This document shows positions 1 through 7,324 of a stretch of 9,708 nucleotides of DNA, piece after piece. Source of the DNA: an uncultured Ruminococcus sp. (GTDB lineage: Bacteria; Bacillota; Clostridia; Oscillospirales; Acutalibacteraceae); NCBI GenBank assembly GCA_902766585.1, contig CACXDV010000268.1, positions 1 through 9,708 of the forward strand. Direction: 5' to 3'. The number at the start of each line of letters is the position of its first letter. Positions within the stretch are counted from its first letter, which is position 1. Under the pieces are notes generated by a model. The model was not told where the DNA came from and made no database searches. It was given only the letters and a program-made list of their open reading frames with translations. The translations under genes were made by a program, and so were the position numbers.

Positions 1-306
1 ATACTTGACAGCCGGAACTGTGACCTTAAGGAAAACATACGCCGGAACATCCTCATTATTGGTGATATACGGATCCTTTTCAAGCGTTGCATCGGGTACG
101 ATATTTATCGCTTTATCAGGCTTCCACTTTGGCTCGCTCAGAATTATATCTATCTTTACGCCTTCAAATCTGTTAGTGGCCTCATCTGTCGAAGTGAAAA
201 ACGCCAGCGTGACAAGTATCACTATCAGCAAAAACAACAACAGAATTGTCGTAAGCATAACGGGAGAGCGTTTTTTCTTCTTTTTTGGTTTTATTTCAGT
301 AGTCAT
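1..306 (-). CDS. SipW-type signal peptide protein (camelysin/TasA-like), C-terminus beyond window
   Basis: Only the first 102 codons are visible; the frame is open to the left edge. The protein starts with a very basic stretch (KPKKKKKR, residues 6-13), then a hydrophobic helix at about residues 17-36. After it comes LAFFTSTDEATNRFEGVKID, which matches the SipW-cognate signal-peptide pattern (A-[YF]-F-T-x-[TS]-D-x-A-T-N-x-F) followed by a beta-strand-rich ectodomain (IILSEPKW, EDVPAYVFLKV). In this family a SipW-like signal peptidase cleaves near the A-F-F-T site and the mature protein is exported, as in TasA biofilm fibres or camelysin. The ATG at 306 has a GA-rich Shine-Dalgarno (AAGGGAGA) about 11 bases upstream. 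It is the first gene of its transcript, after a long leader. No sipW gene lies in the window. The family call is firm; the role (matrix fibre, surface protein, other) is open because the C-terminus is missing. Confidence 0.8.
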   Translation of the reverse strand, partial: MTTEIKPKKKKKRSPVMLTTILLLFLLIVILVTLAFFTSTDEATNRFEGVKIDIILSEPKWKPDKAINIVPDATLEKDPYITNNEDVPAYVFLKVTVPAVKY

Positions 307-449
307 TTTTGATCTACTCTCCCTTCTTTTTTAACTGATTTCATAATCGCTCCGTGAGGGTAAAGCTTCCTTGTTATATAGTAATGTGTTTAACCTTATC
401 CGCCTCTTATGATCCCATAGTGATTATGTCTGATAATTCTTCAATTTAT

Positions 450-477
450 ACTATAACCCTTCGCATCAGTTTTTCAA
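450..477 (-). promoter_or_regulatory. Candidate sigma-A promoter for the SipW-type gene
   Basis: Read on the minus strand, TTGAAA (472-477) is followed after 16 bases by TATAGT (450-455), each 5 of 6 to consensus. Transcription would start near 443, giving a leader of about 137 bases before the ATG at 306. The surroundings are very AT-rich, so chance matches are expected. Confidence 0.4.
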
Positions 478-523
478 CCCCAAAATACATTACTCGTATA
501 CTTAATTCAATAAAACGATTTGC

Positions 524-551
524 ACTATAATTATCGGTAATATAATCTCAA
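524..551 (-). promoter_or_regulatory. Alternative upstream promoter-like pair
   Basis: On the minus strand, TTGAGA (546-551), a 16-base spacer and TATAGT (524-529). It points to the same gene as the pair at 450-477. It may be a second promoter or a chance match in AT-rich DNA. Confidence 0.2.
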
Positions 552-611
552 TATTTCTTATCTTATTCAGAACTCGATCACAAAAACACGATAGGTCATA
601 ATTCTCCGATT

Positions 612-632
612 TACATATGATAAACATATGTA
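612..632. repeat. Perfect inverted repeat, 8-bp arms
   Basis: TACATATG (612-619) and CATATGTA (625-632) are exact reverse complements separated by ATAAA. An all-AT-rich hairpin without a U-tract is unlikely to be a terminator; an operator-type site for a dimeric regulator is possible. Low information content makes chance plausible. Confidence 0.3.
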
Positions 633-803
633 TATTATACAATATTTTGTCAATAAAATCCATTAATTTAACAAAAATAATTCTTATATAGATTTAGAAA
701 AACAGGAATGGTTTTTATATATTTTGTATATTATTTTGTTGAGGAAAGATTCAAAAGAAGTAATTTTTCGTTATTATCACCGATTTATATGTGAAACTAT
801 TCT

Positions 804-828
804 CTTTACATTATAAATATGTGTAAAG
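804..828. repeat. Perfect inverted repeat, 7-bp arms
   Basis: CTTTACA (804-810) and TGTAAAG (822-828) are exact reverse complements 11 bases apart, the geometry of a two-half-site operator. It lies between the spoVAD terminator and the leader of the left-hand gene, and no nearby start makes its target obvious. Confidence 0.25.
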
Positions 829-872
829 TTATTTTAATTACACAATATAATGTAGTTTTTGCACACAAAAAT

Positions 873-914
873 AATGCCCGGTAAGGACGATAATAATAAT
901 TCCTTCCGGGCATT
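873..914 (-). terminator. Rho-independent terminator of spoVAD
   Basis: AATGCCCGG (873-881) pairs with CCGGGCATT (906-914). The stem continues inward with AAGGA/TCCTT after a single bulged base, leaving an AT-rich loop. Read on the minus strand the hairpin is followed by ATTTTTG. It starts about 6 bases after the spoVAD stop, so spoVAD transcription should end here instead of running into the gene at 306. Confidence 0.85.
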
Positions 915-919
915 TTCTT

Positions 920-1930
920 TTATTCTTTTTTAATATGAATCAAGTGAGCTATTGAGGGTATACTTTCCCCCTGCTGGCTTGATGTCGGTGACATTAACGC
1001 GCCTGTGGCAATAAATAGCATATTGTTATATTTACCCTGTCTTAACATTTCCTGTATATAAGAACAAAAAACTGAAGCGCAGCATCCGCATCCCGAACCG
1101 CCTGCATGAACATCCTGCTTTTCACGGTCAAAAATAAGCTTTCCGCAGTCATTATGAACAGCGCTGATATCTGTTCCTTCCGACTGCAGCAGTTTTATAA
1201 GAAGTTCAGAGCCTACATATCCAAGATCACCCGTCAGTATCAGGTCATAGTCAGACGGTTTTGTTCCGGTATCGTCAAAAAATCTTTTCAATGTATCCGC
1301 TGCTGCCGGAGCCATCGCCGCACCCATATTATTGGCATCCTTTATTTTATAATCAGTTATTTTTCCTATAGTCACAGAGCATATTCTCCCGTTTCCTTCG
1401 CCCTCGCCAATGATTGCCGCTCCCGCTCCCGTCACTGTCCACTGGGCTGTAAGCGTTCTCTGCCCTCCGTATTCTATCGGCAGACGGAACTGCCTTTCCG
1501 CCGAACAAAAATGCGACGATGTAACAGCCATTGCAGTATTCACCCCTCCGCTTTCTATAAGAAGCGCCGAAACTGCAATACCCTGAGCCATTGTTGAACA
1601 GGCTCCGTACTGTCCGAGGTACGGTATTCCAAGGCTTCTTAATCCGAAGGTAGATGATATACACTGGTTCAGTAAATCTCCTGCAAGTATAACATCAATA
1701 TTCTCCGTTGTCATTCCTGCCTTTTCAAGCGCAATATTCGAGGCTTCTGTCTGCAATCTGCTTTCCGCCTTTTCCCATGAGCTTTGTCCGAGAAGATCGT
1801 CCTTGTACACACGATCAAAATACTCCGCTAACGGTCCCTCACCCTCCTTATGCCCGACTGCCGCTGATGCTGTTTTTATACTTATCCTGCGCGACAATAG
1901 TATTGTTCCCATTTTCAGCCTTTGTGCCAT
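920..1930 (-). CDS. spoVAD: Stage V sporulation protein AD (SpoVAD)
   Basis: This 336-aa protein is full length for SpoVAD (about 338 aa in Bacillus). It has the thiolase/3-oxoacyl-ACP-synthase-like fold. Visible landmarks are VILAGDLLNQC (residues 80-90), YGACSTMAQGIAVSALLIE (108-126, Cys111 at the position of the thiolase nucleophile), TGAGAAIIGEGEG (167-179), ILTGDLGYVG (231-240), HNDCG (259-263) and HAGGSGCGCCASVF (275-288). In Bacillus, SpoVAD binds dipicolinic acid at the inner spore membrane. It helps load DPA into the forespore and release it in germination, together with SpoVAC and SpoVAE. The ATG at 1930 has an AGGAGG seven bases upstream. The gene stands alone: a divergent methyltransferase operon lies on its 5' side and a terminator directly follows it, so the usual spoVAC and spoVAE neighbours are absent. 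Product very sure; in vivo role inferred from the family. Confidence 0.95.
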   Translation of the reverse strand: MAQRLKMGTILLSRRISIKTASAAVGHKEGEGPLAEYFDRVYKDDLLGQSSWEKAESRLQTEASNIALEKAGMTTENIDVILAGDLLNQCISSTFGLRSLGIPYLGQYGACSTMAQGIAVSALLIESGGVNTAMAVTSSHFCSAERQFRLPIEYGGQRTLTAQWTVTGAGAAIIGEGEGNGRICSVTIGKITDYKIKDANNMGAAMAPAAADTLKRFFDDTGTKPSDYDLILTGDLGYVGSELLIKLLQSEGTDISAVHNDCGKLIFDREKQDVHAGGSGCGCCASVFCSYIQEMLRQGKYNNMLFIATGALMSPTSSQQGESIPSIAHLIHIKKE

Positions 1931-1962
1931 GCTTCTTCCTCCTGTTAAAACAATTCTGTTAT

Positions 1963-1992
1963 TAGTATTGACATGATAACGAAGCTTTATAA
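1963..1992 (-). promoter_or_regulatory. Candidate sigma-G-type forespore promoter for spoVAD
   Basis: On the minus strand AATACTA (1963-1969) fits 6 of 7 positions of the sigma-G -10 element (CATWHTA). TTATA (1988-1992), 18 bases upstream, fits the loose sigma-G -35 pattern. Transcription would start about 26 bases before the spoVAD ATG. Forespore sigma-G control is what is known for spoVA genes in Bacillus. The consensus was recalled from memory and is degenerate. Confidence 0.35.
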
Positions 1993-2001
1993 TGCTTTGT
2001 C

Positions 2002-2030
2002 TTGATTTTCAGTGCCGTTTGAGGTACAAT
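2002..2030 (+). promoter_or_regulatory. Candidate sigma-A promoter of the methyltransferase-GNAT-dnaE operon
   Basis: TTGATT (2002-2007), an exact 17-base spacer and TACAAT (2025-2030). The start site would be near 2037, leaving a leader of about 27 bases with the Shine-Dalgarno GAGGA at 2053-2057. It lies back to back with the spoVAD promoter region. Confidence 0.6.
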
Positions 2031-2063
2031 CATATTATCAATCAACAGAAATGAGGAAAAGAA

Positions 2064-3200
2064 ATGGATAATATAAAATTTGTCGCGCCATGCCTTTTCG
2101 GAATAGAGGGTATCTGCGCTGATGAGCTTAAACGCTCAGGCATACAGAAGGTTACGGCTGAAAATGGCAGGGTTCTCTTTGAAGGTGATTATAATACTCT
2201 TGCCAAAGCAAATCTTTGCTCAAGATATGCCGAAAGAATACAGATACTTTTAGCCGAATTCAGCGCCTATACATTTGATCAGCTTTTTGAAAGCGTAAAG
2301 GCTGTATCATGGGAAAACTGGATAGGCAAGGATGACGCTTTCCCGGTAAAAGGTCATTCTGTCAATTCAAAGCTTACAAGTATTCCCGATTGTCAGAAGA
2401 TAATAAAAAAAGCTGTTGTAGACAGGCTCGCTTCAAAATACCGCACAAGCTGGTTTGATGAAACCGGACCTAAACATCAGATACAGTTCCTTATTATCAA
2501 GGACAGAGTAAGTATTTTGCTTGATACTACAGGAGATGGACTTCATAAAAGAGGCTACAGAAGGGATTCTACTGATGCTCCGATCAAAGAGACACTTGCT
2601 GCGGCTATGGCTGATCTCTCTCATATCAGGGGTTACAGCACTGTTGTCGATCCGTTCTGCGGCTCAGGTACTATACTTATCGAGTCAGCCCTGAAAGCCA
2701 TGAAAATCGCTCCCGGACTTCAGCGCAGCTTCTCAGCCGAAAAATGGGGATGTATTCCTCAGACTGTCTGGGCAGATGAAAGAAACAATTGTCTTGATAC
2801 AATAGATAGAAGCTGTGAATTTGAAGCATACGGCTTTGACATTGATCCTGCTGCCGTTGAGCTTACCCTTTCAAATGCAAAAAAAGCCGGCGTTGAAAAA
2901 CGTATCCATGTTCAGCAGCGTTCTATCTCTGATTTTACGGCAGACTATGAACGCGCTGCGATCATTACAAATCCCCCCTACGGCGAAAGACTTCTTGATA
3001 TTGAACAGGCTCGGCAGCTTTACAAAATCATGGGCAGGAAATTTGAACAGCGCAGCGGCTACAGCTATACAATAATCAGCCCTGATGATAATTTTGAGGG
3101 CAATTTCGGCAGACAGGCTGATAAAAGACGTAAATTATACAACGGAATGATAAAATGTCAGGTTTATATGTATTTCAAGAATAAGCCTGCGGATAAATGA
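2064..3200 (+). CDS. THUMP-domain 23S rRNA guanine-N2 methyltransferase, RlmL/YpsC family
   Basis: This 378-aa protein has the COG0116 architecture: a short N-terminal ferredoxin-like part, a THUMP RNA-binding domain (about 45-155) and a Rossmann methyltransferase domain. The joining motif is RGYRRDSTDAPIKETLAAAM (163-182). SAM-binding motif I is VDPFCGSGT (195-203), the acidic loop is GFDIDPAA (257-264), and the catalytic motif is NPPYGERL (303-310), the N/D-PP-Y signature of enzymes that methylate exocyclic amino groups. Length agrees with Bacillus YpsC (about 385 aa). E. coli RlmL makes m2G in 23S rRNA; the exact target base here is inference. The start at 2064 has GAGGA six bases upstream. 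It is the first gene of a plus-strand operon and its stop overlaps the next start by four bases. I leave the symbol blank because the modified position is not proven for this group. Confidence 0.9.
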   Translation: MDNIKFVAPCLFGIEGICADELKRSGIQKVTAENGRVLFEGDYNTLAKANLCSRYAERIQILLAEFSAYTFDQLFESVKAVSWENWIGKDDAFPVKGHSVNSKLTSIPDCQKIIKKAVVDRLASKYRTSWFDETGPKHQIQFLIIKDRVSILLDTTGDGLHKRGYRRDSTDAPIKETLAAAMADLSHIRGYSTVVDPFCGSGTILIESALKAMKIAPGLQRSFSAEKWGCIPQTVWADERNNCLDTIDRSCEFEAYGFDIDPAAVELTLSNAKKAGVEKRIHVQQRSISDFTADYERAAIITNPPYGERLLDIEQARQLYKIMGRKFEQRSGYSYTIISPDDNFEGNFGRQADKRRKLYNGMIKCQVYMYFKNKPADK

Positions 3201-3745
3201 TGACTATGAAAGAAAAAATGCTTTTACATACTGAGAGACTCAATCTTGTTCCTCTCTCAGCTATACACTATGAAACTACCCGCGTTTATTCAACCGATCC
3301 CGAAAATACAAAAATGATGTGCTTTCTTCCCTGTGACAGCGATGAAGAAGTAATGGATTATCTCAGAAAATGCGACATTCAATGGAGCATGGAAAAGCCT
3401 GAATACCTTGATGCCGCTATAATACTGAACGGTACACATATCGGTGCCGTAAGCATCGAATTTCTTGAAAACCGTTCGGTCGGTGAGCTTGGGTGGATCA
3501 TTAACAGGAATTTCTGGGGAAACGGCTACGCCGCCGAAGCTGCTTCTGCCTTTATGATATATATTCAGAAATTATTCGGTCTTTCACACTATATTGCCCA
3601 TGCCGATGAGGAAAACTCGGCTTCCCTGCGTGTCATGGAAAAAATAGGAATGAAGCCTGTTAAAACATACAGCGGACGAAAAAACCGCGGATCAGACGAA
3701 ATAAGAAATGAATGTCTTTATGAGCTTACTCTCGGCTTAGATTAG
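3197..3745 (+). CDS. GNAT-family N-acetyltransferase, RimJ/RimL-like
   Basis: This 182-aa protein is a single GNAT domain. It opens with the family phrase LLHTERLNLVPLS (residues 9-21). It carries ELGWIINRNFWGNGYAAEAA, in which the acetyl-CoA pyrophosphate loop is R104-N-F-W-G108-N-G110-Y-A112. The later SASLRVMEKIGMK is the usual N-x-x-S-x-x-[VL]-x-E-K-x-G-[MF] ending. Such enzymes acetylate protein N-termini (RimJ, RimL) or small amines; the substrate cannot be read here. The ATG at 3197 overlaps the preceding stop (ATGA) and has no strong Shine-Dalgarno of its own, so translation probably depends on the upstream gene. In-frame ATGs at 3200, 3206 and 3218 are alternatives, the last giving MLLHTERL. 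dnaE begins 20 bases after the stop. Confidence 0.88.
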   Translation: MMTMKEKMLLHTERLNLVPLSAIHYETTRVYSTDPENTKMMCFLPCDSDEEVMDYLRKCDIQWSMEKPEYLDAAIILNGTHIGAVSIEFLENRSVGELGWIINRNFWGNGYAAEAASAFMIYIQKLFGLSHYIAHADEENSASLRVMEKIGMKPVKTYSGRKNRGSDEIRNECLYELTLGLD

Positions 3746-3765
3746 TAAAATCAAAGGAGGCTGCT

Positions 3766-6700
3766 ATGAGCTTTACACATTTGCACGTCCATACGGTATA
3801 CAGTCTTCTGGACGGGGCGTCTAAAATTGCAGACTTGATAGATGCCGTTAAACAGCTCGGTCAAAACAGTATCGCTATTACAGACCATGGCTCTATGTTC
3901 GGTGTGATCGAATTCTATAAGGCAGCCCGTGCGGCAGGGATAAAGCCTGTTATCGGCTGCGAGTTCTACGTCGCGCCAAGAAAAATGTCGGACAAGATCG
4001 CAGCTCTTGACAGAACTAACTATCATCTTGTACTTCTTTGTGAGAATATGACTGGCTATAAGAACCTTATGCGCCTTAGCTCTGAAGCATGGCTGGAGGG
4101 CTTTTACAATAAGCCAAGAGTGGATAAGGCGCTTCTTAAAAAACACCATGAGGGACTTATTGCTCTGTCTGCCTGTCTTGCAGGTGAGATTCCGCGCTGT
4201 CTTGAAAGCGGTGATTATGAGGGCGCTAAACAAGCCGCACAGGAATACAGGGATATCTTCGGCAAAGATAATTTCTTCCTCGAAATACAGGATCACGGCA
4301 TACCCGAACAAAAAAGGATCCTCCCAGAAATAAAGCGTCTTTCGGAAGAATTGGATATTCCTCTTGCAGCAACAAATGACTGCCATTATATTAAAAAAGA
4401 GGATGCCTATCTTCAGAAGGTACTCCTCTGTATACAGACTGACAAAACTATCAGCGAACCTAATCAGATGGCTTTCCCCACTGATGAATTCTATGTCAAA
4501 AGCGAACAGGAAATGCGGGAGCTTTTTCCGCTTTATCCTGATGCGATCGACAATACTCAGAAGATCGCCGACAGATGTAATGTTGAAATAGAATTTAAAA
4601 AGCTTAAGCTTCCTGCTTTTCCGCTGCCAGAGGGCACAGACCATGAAGCCTATTTCAGAGCTAAATGCGAAGAGGGCTTAAAAAGACGTTACGGAGATGA
4701 ACCCTCCAAGGAATTATTGGACAGGCTTGAATATGAAATCGATGTCATTACTAAAATGGGATTCACGGATTATTTCCTTATTGTTGCCGATTATGTCGGC
4801 TATGCCAAAAAAAATGATATCCCCGTCGGAGCAGGCAGAGGTTCCGGTGCGGGCAGCCTTGCGGCTTACTGCATCGGCATTACAGAGATCGATCCTATAA
4901 GGTATGATCTGCTTTTTGAAAGATTTCTGAATCCTGAAAGAGTTTCAATGCCTGACTTCGATATTGACTTCTGCACCGAACGGAGACAGGAGGTAATTGA
5001 TTACGTTTTCCAACGCTACGGCGAAGGTCATGTTGCTCAGATAAATACCTTCGGTACACTCGCCGCAAAAGCTGTAATAAATGATGTCGGTAAGGTAACT
5101 GAGGTGCCTGCTGCAGTCATTAAAAAGGTTTCCTCTCTTATCCCGCATGATCCTAATACTACGCTAAAATCTGCCCTCCAGAATGTCAGAGAGCTTAAAA
5201 GCCTTTATGACAATGATTCTCAGATACATAAGCTTATTGATACATCAATGGCTCTTGAAGGTGTCCCACGTCATACCTCCACCCATGCCGCAGGTGTTGT
5301 GATAACAGAAGAACCTCTTTATGAATATGTACCTGTTTCCAAAAACAAGAACGTTCCGGTCACTCAATTCAAAATGAATGAGGTCGAAGAGCTTGGACTT
5401 GTTAAAATGGATTTTCTCGGGCTTAAAAATATTACTATTCTGCATGACGCTGAAATGATGATCCGCAGGCGTGAGCCTGATTTTGACCTTCTTAAGCTCC
5501 CTGAAAACGATCCCAAGGCTATTGCATTATTTGCAAGAGGTGAAACAGACGGTGTATTCCAGTTTGAATCAGCAGGCATGAGAAGCTGTCTTACCCGCCT
5601 TAAACCTGAAAATATTGAGGACATTATCGCCGTACTCTCACTGTACAGACCAGGTCCAATGGATTCTATACCAAGATATATCAGGTGCCGTCATCATCCT
5701 GAGGAAGTCACATATAAGCATCCCCTCCTTGAACCTATCCTCAATGTCACATACGGCTGCATTGTCTATCAGGAGCAAGTAATGCAGATCTTCCGTACCC
5801 TTGCCGGCTATTCTCTCGGCAGAGCGGATATCGTAAGACGAGCTATGGCAAAAAAGAAAAAAGCGGAAATGGATAAGGAAAAGGATATATTCCTTCACGG
5901 TCTGACCGACGAGAACGGTAATGTTATTGTAGATGGCTGTATCAGACGCGGCATTGACGAGGCAACTGCTCTTGATATATACAGCGAAATGGAAAGCTTC
6001 GCTTCATATGCCTTCAACAGAGCTCACGCTGCTGCTTATGCAACTATATCATATCAGACAGCATATGTTAAAACTCATTATCCCGCTGAATATATGGCCG
6101 CTCTCCTGACAGGCGCGCTTAATGATTCATCTAAGATTTCTGCATATATTGATGAGGCATCACGCCAGGGAATAAAAGTCCTTCCGCCTCATGTCAATTA
6201 CAGTGACGCGGGCTTTACCATAAGTGAAAACAATATACGTTTCGGTCTTCAGGCTATAAAAGGTATCGGCAGAGGTCTTATAGACAGTATTATTGCCGAA
6301 AGAGCTTACGGAGAATACCGTTCCTTCTATAACTTCCTGTCAAGAACTTACTCAACTATGCTGAACAAGCGTTCGGTCGAAGGACTTATTTTCAGCGGAG
6401 CTCTTGATAACCTTGGCTCAAACCGCCGTTCTATGTTTCTCGCTGCCCCTCTGTTCATGGACAGGATCGCTGCTGAAATGAAGGTAAGCTCACAAGGTCA
6501 GCTTAACCTCTTTGATATGGACGGAATGGAGTCCGATGAACCAAGACCTAAGGATCTTGATGAATTCCCGCAAAGAGAGCTTCTTGACCGCGAATACGAA
6601 ATGACAGGTCTCTATCTCACAGGGCACCCTATGGCGCAGTATGACGATATGATAAAGGCTATGAATGCTGACAGGATATGTGATATCCTGTTAAATAAGG

Positions 6701-7248
6701 ATAACCGTTACGACGACGGCGCAAAAATTAATATGCTGTGCATGATTCGCAATATAAAACCGAAAATAACTAAACACGGCGACCATATGGCTTTTGCTTC
6801 AGCAGGCGATAAATTCGGAGAACTTGAACTTATCGTTTTTCCAAGGGCATTTGAGGAATCCGGCGCAATGCTTACAGACAAAAAAATCGTCCGTCTTATC
6901 GGAAGCGTTAAACGCGAGGACGAAACCGAACCTAAAATAATCTGTGACAAGCTTCTGCCTGTACCTTCAAATGTCTCAGATGCCGGAAAGGATGTTAAAA
7001 GACCTAAGAAAAACACTCCTCCCGGTCTATATCTCAGAATAAAAAATCAGGATTGCTCCGAATATGAGCGTGCCTTACAGATTATTGATATTTTTGACGG
7101 AAATACTCCCCTATATGTTTTCTTTACCGACAGCAGAAAGCTTTGGTATGCTCCAAGAAAAATGTATGTCGATATTAACAATGTCATGCTGCGTGAGCTT
7201 CGCAAAAGACTCGGAGATGAAAATGTAAGTCTCGTTGAAAATGAGTAA
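3766..7248 (+). CDS. dnaE: DNA polymerase III subunit alpha, DnaE type
   Basis: Full length at 1160 aa, the same as E. coli DnaE. The domains run in order. First is the PHP domain (1 to about 280) with likely metal ligands: the HLHVH cluster (H5/H7/H9), D16, TDHG (H41), E66, and NDCHY (D205, H207). The polymerase core has GAGRGSG (355-361), catalytic aspartates in PDFDIDF (D397 and D399) and a third in KMDFLG (D549). A helix-hairpin-helix lies near AIKGIG (830-835), a beta-clamp-binding QLNLF at 912-916, an OB-fold at about 986-1070, and a C-terminal domain to 1160. It synthesises DNA in the replisome; in Firmicutes DnaE usually works beside PolC, extending primers on the lagging strand. PolC is not in the window. 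An AAAGGAGG lies five bases before the ATG. It is the third gene of the operon, 20 bases after the acetyltransferase. No intein or frameshift seen. Confidence 0.97.
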   Translation: MSFTHLHVHTVYSLLDGASKIADLIDAVKQLGQNSIAITDHGSMFGVIEFYKAARAAGIKPVIGCEFYVAPRKMSDKIAALDRTNYHLVLLCENMTGYKNLMRLSSEAWLEGFYNKPRVDKALLKKHHEGLIALSACLAGEIPRCLESGDYEGAKQAAQEYRDIFGKDNFFLEIQDHGIPEQKRILPEIKRLSEELDIPLAATNDCHYIKKEDAYLQKVLLCIQTDKTISEPNQMAFPTDEFYVKSEQEMRELFPLYPDAIDNTQKIADRCNVEIEFKKLKLPAFPLPEGTDHEAYFRAKCEEGLKRRYGDEPSKELLDRLEYEIDVITKMGFTDYFLIVADYVGYAKKNDIPVGAGRGSGAGSLAAYCIGITEIDPIRYDLLFERFLNPERVSMPDFDIDFCTERRQEVIDYVFQRYGEGHVAQINTFGTLAAKAVINDVGKVTEVPAAVIKKVSSLIPHDPNTTLKSALQNVRELKSLYDNDSQIHKLIDTSMALEGVPRHTSTHAAGVVITEEPLYEYVPVSKNKNVPVTQFKMNEVEELGLVKMDFLGLKNITILHDAEMMIRRREPDFDLLKLPENDPKAIALFARGETDGVFQFESAGMRSCLTRLKPENIEDIIAVLSLYRPGPMDSIPRYIRCRHHPEEVTYKHPLLEPILNVTYGCIVYQEQVMQIFRTLAGYSLGRADIVRRAMAKKKKAEMDKEKDIFLHGLTDENGNVIVDGCIRRGIDEATALDIYSEMESFASYAFNRAHAAAYATISYQTAYVKTHYPAEYMAALLTGALNDSSKISAYIDEASRQGIKVLPPHVNYSDAGFTISENNIRFGLQAIKGIGRGLIDSIIAERAYGEYRSFYNFLSRTYSTMLNKRSVEGLIFSGALDNLGSNRRSMFLAAPLFMDRIAAEMKVSSQGQLNLFDMDGMESDEPRPKDLDEFPQRELLDREYEMTGLYLTGHPMAQYDDMIKAMNADRICDILLNKDNRYDDGAKINMLCMIRNIKPKITKHGDHMAFASAGDKFGELELIVFPRAFEESGAMLTDKKIVRLIGSVKREDETEPKIICDKLLPVPSNVSDAGKDVKRPKKNTPPGLYLRIKNQDCSEYERALQIIDIFDGNTPLYVFFTDSRKLWYAPRKMYVDINNVMLRELRKRLGDENVSLVENE

Positions 7249-7256
7249 TATTGTAC

Positions 7257-7285
7257 TTGAAATATTTGTTATGATATTGTATAAT
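7257..7285 (+). promoter_or_regulatory. Strong sigma-A promoter downstream of dnaE
   Basis: TTGAAA (7257-7262), a 17-base spacer and a perfect TATAAT (7280-7285), starting nine bases after the dnaE stop. The predicted start is near 7292, about 30 bases before the GTG at 7322. I see no terminator between dnaE and this promoter, so the next gene may receive both read-through and its own transcripts. Confidence 0.8.
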
Positions 7286-7306
7286 TAGGTAGAAAAATAT
7301 TTTTTG

Positions 7307-7324
7307 AAAGGAGACGTCAACGTG
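7307..7324 (+). promoter_or_regulatory. Ribosome binding site that fixes a GTG start
   Basis: AAAGGAG (7307-7313) lies eight bases before GTG (7322-7324), followed by AAA AAG. A possible earlier in-frame TTG at 7304 would start inside or before this Shine-Dalgarno and has none of its own, so 7322 is preferred. Confidence 0.85.

Larger units (their letters stand above)
331..871. other. AT-rich intergenic region, about 540 bp
   Basis: No convincing gene is present on either strand: the open frames are short and lack ribosome binding sites. No tRNA-like fold or riboswitch core I recognise is visible. The stretch contains two perfect short inverted repeats (612-632 and 804-828) and two minus-strand promoter-like pairs (450-477 and 524-551). 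It most likely carries the promoter and leader of the minus-strand SipW-type gene, plus spacer downstream of the spoVAD terminator. An unrecognised small RNA cannot be excluded. Confidence 0.6.

Noticed and set aside
5..334. Plus-strand frame of 109 codons at the left edge
   Set aside because: The minus strand carries a recognisable SipW-type signal sequence with a ribosome binding site; the plus-strand reading is its shadow.
636..655. Minus-strand TTGACA next to TATAAT in the intergenic region
   Set aside because: The two hexamers are only eight bases apart, so they cannot work as one promoter, and neither has a good partner at 16-18 bases.
1106..1597. Plus-strand open frame opposite spoVAD
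   Set aside because: It is the antisense shadow of spoVAD; the translation is Arg/Ser/Cys-rich with no domain, and the minus-strand protein is a clear SpoVAD.
1968..1994. TTGACA followed by TATAAT upstream of the methyltransferase gene
   Set aside because: The spacer is only 14 bases, too short for a normal sigma-A promoter. The pair at 2002-2030 with a 17-base spacer is better.
3751..4644. A 297-codon open frame on the minus strand
   Set aside because: It lies wholly antisense to the dnaE N-terminus, has no ribosome binding site, and its translation (Cys-, Arg- and Phe-rich, low complexity) matches nothing recognisable. The dnaE frame explains the sequence.
4807..4814. A8 homopolymer runs in dnaE (about 4807) and in the 119-aa gene (about 8768), possible slippage sites
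   Set aside because: Runs of eight A are common in genes of this base composition. No stop-proximal alternative product or stimulating structure is evident, and the frames continue normally.
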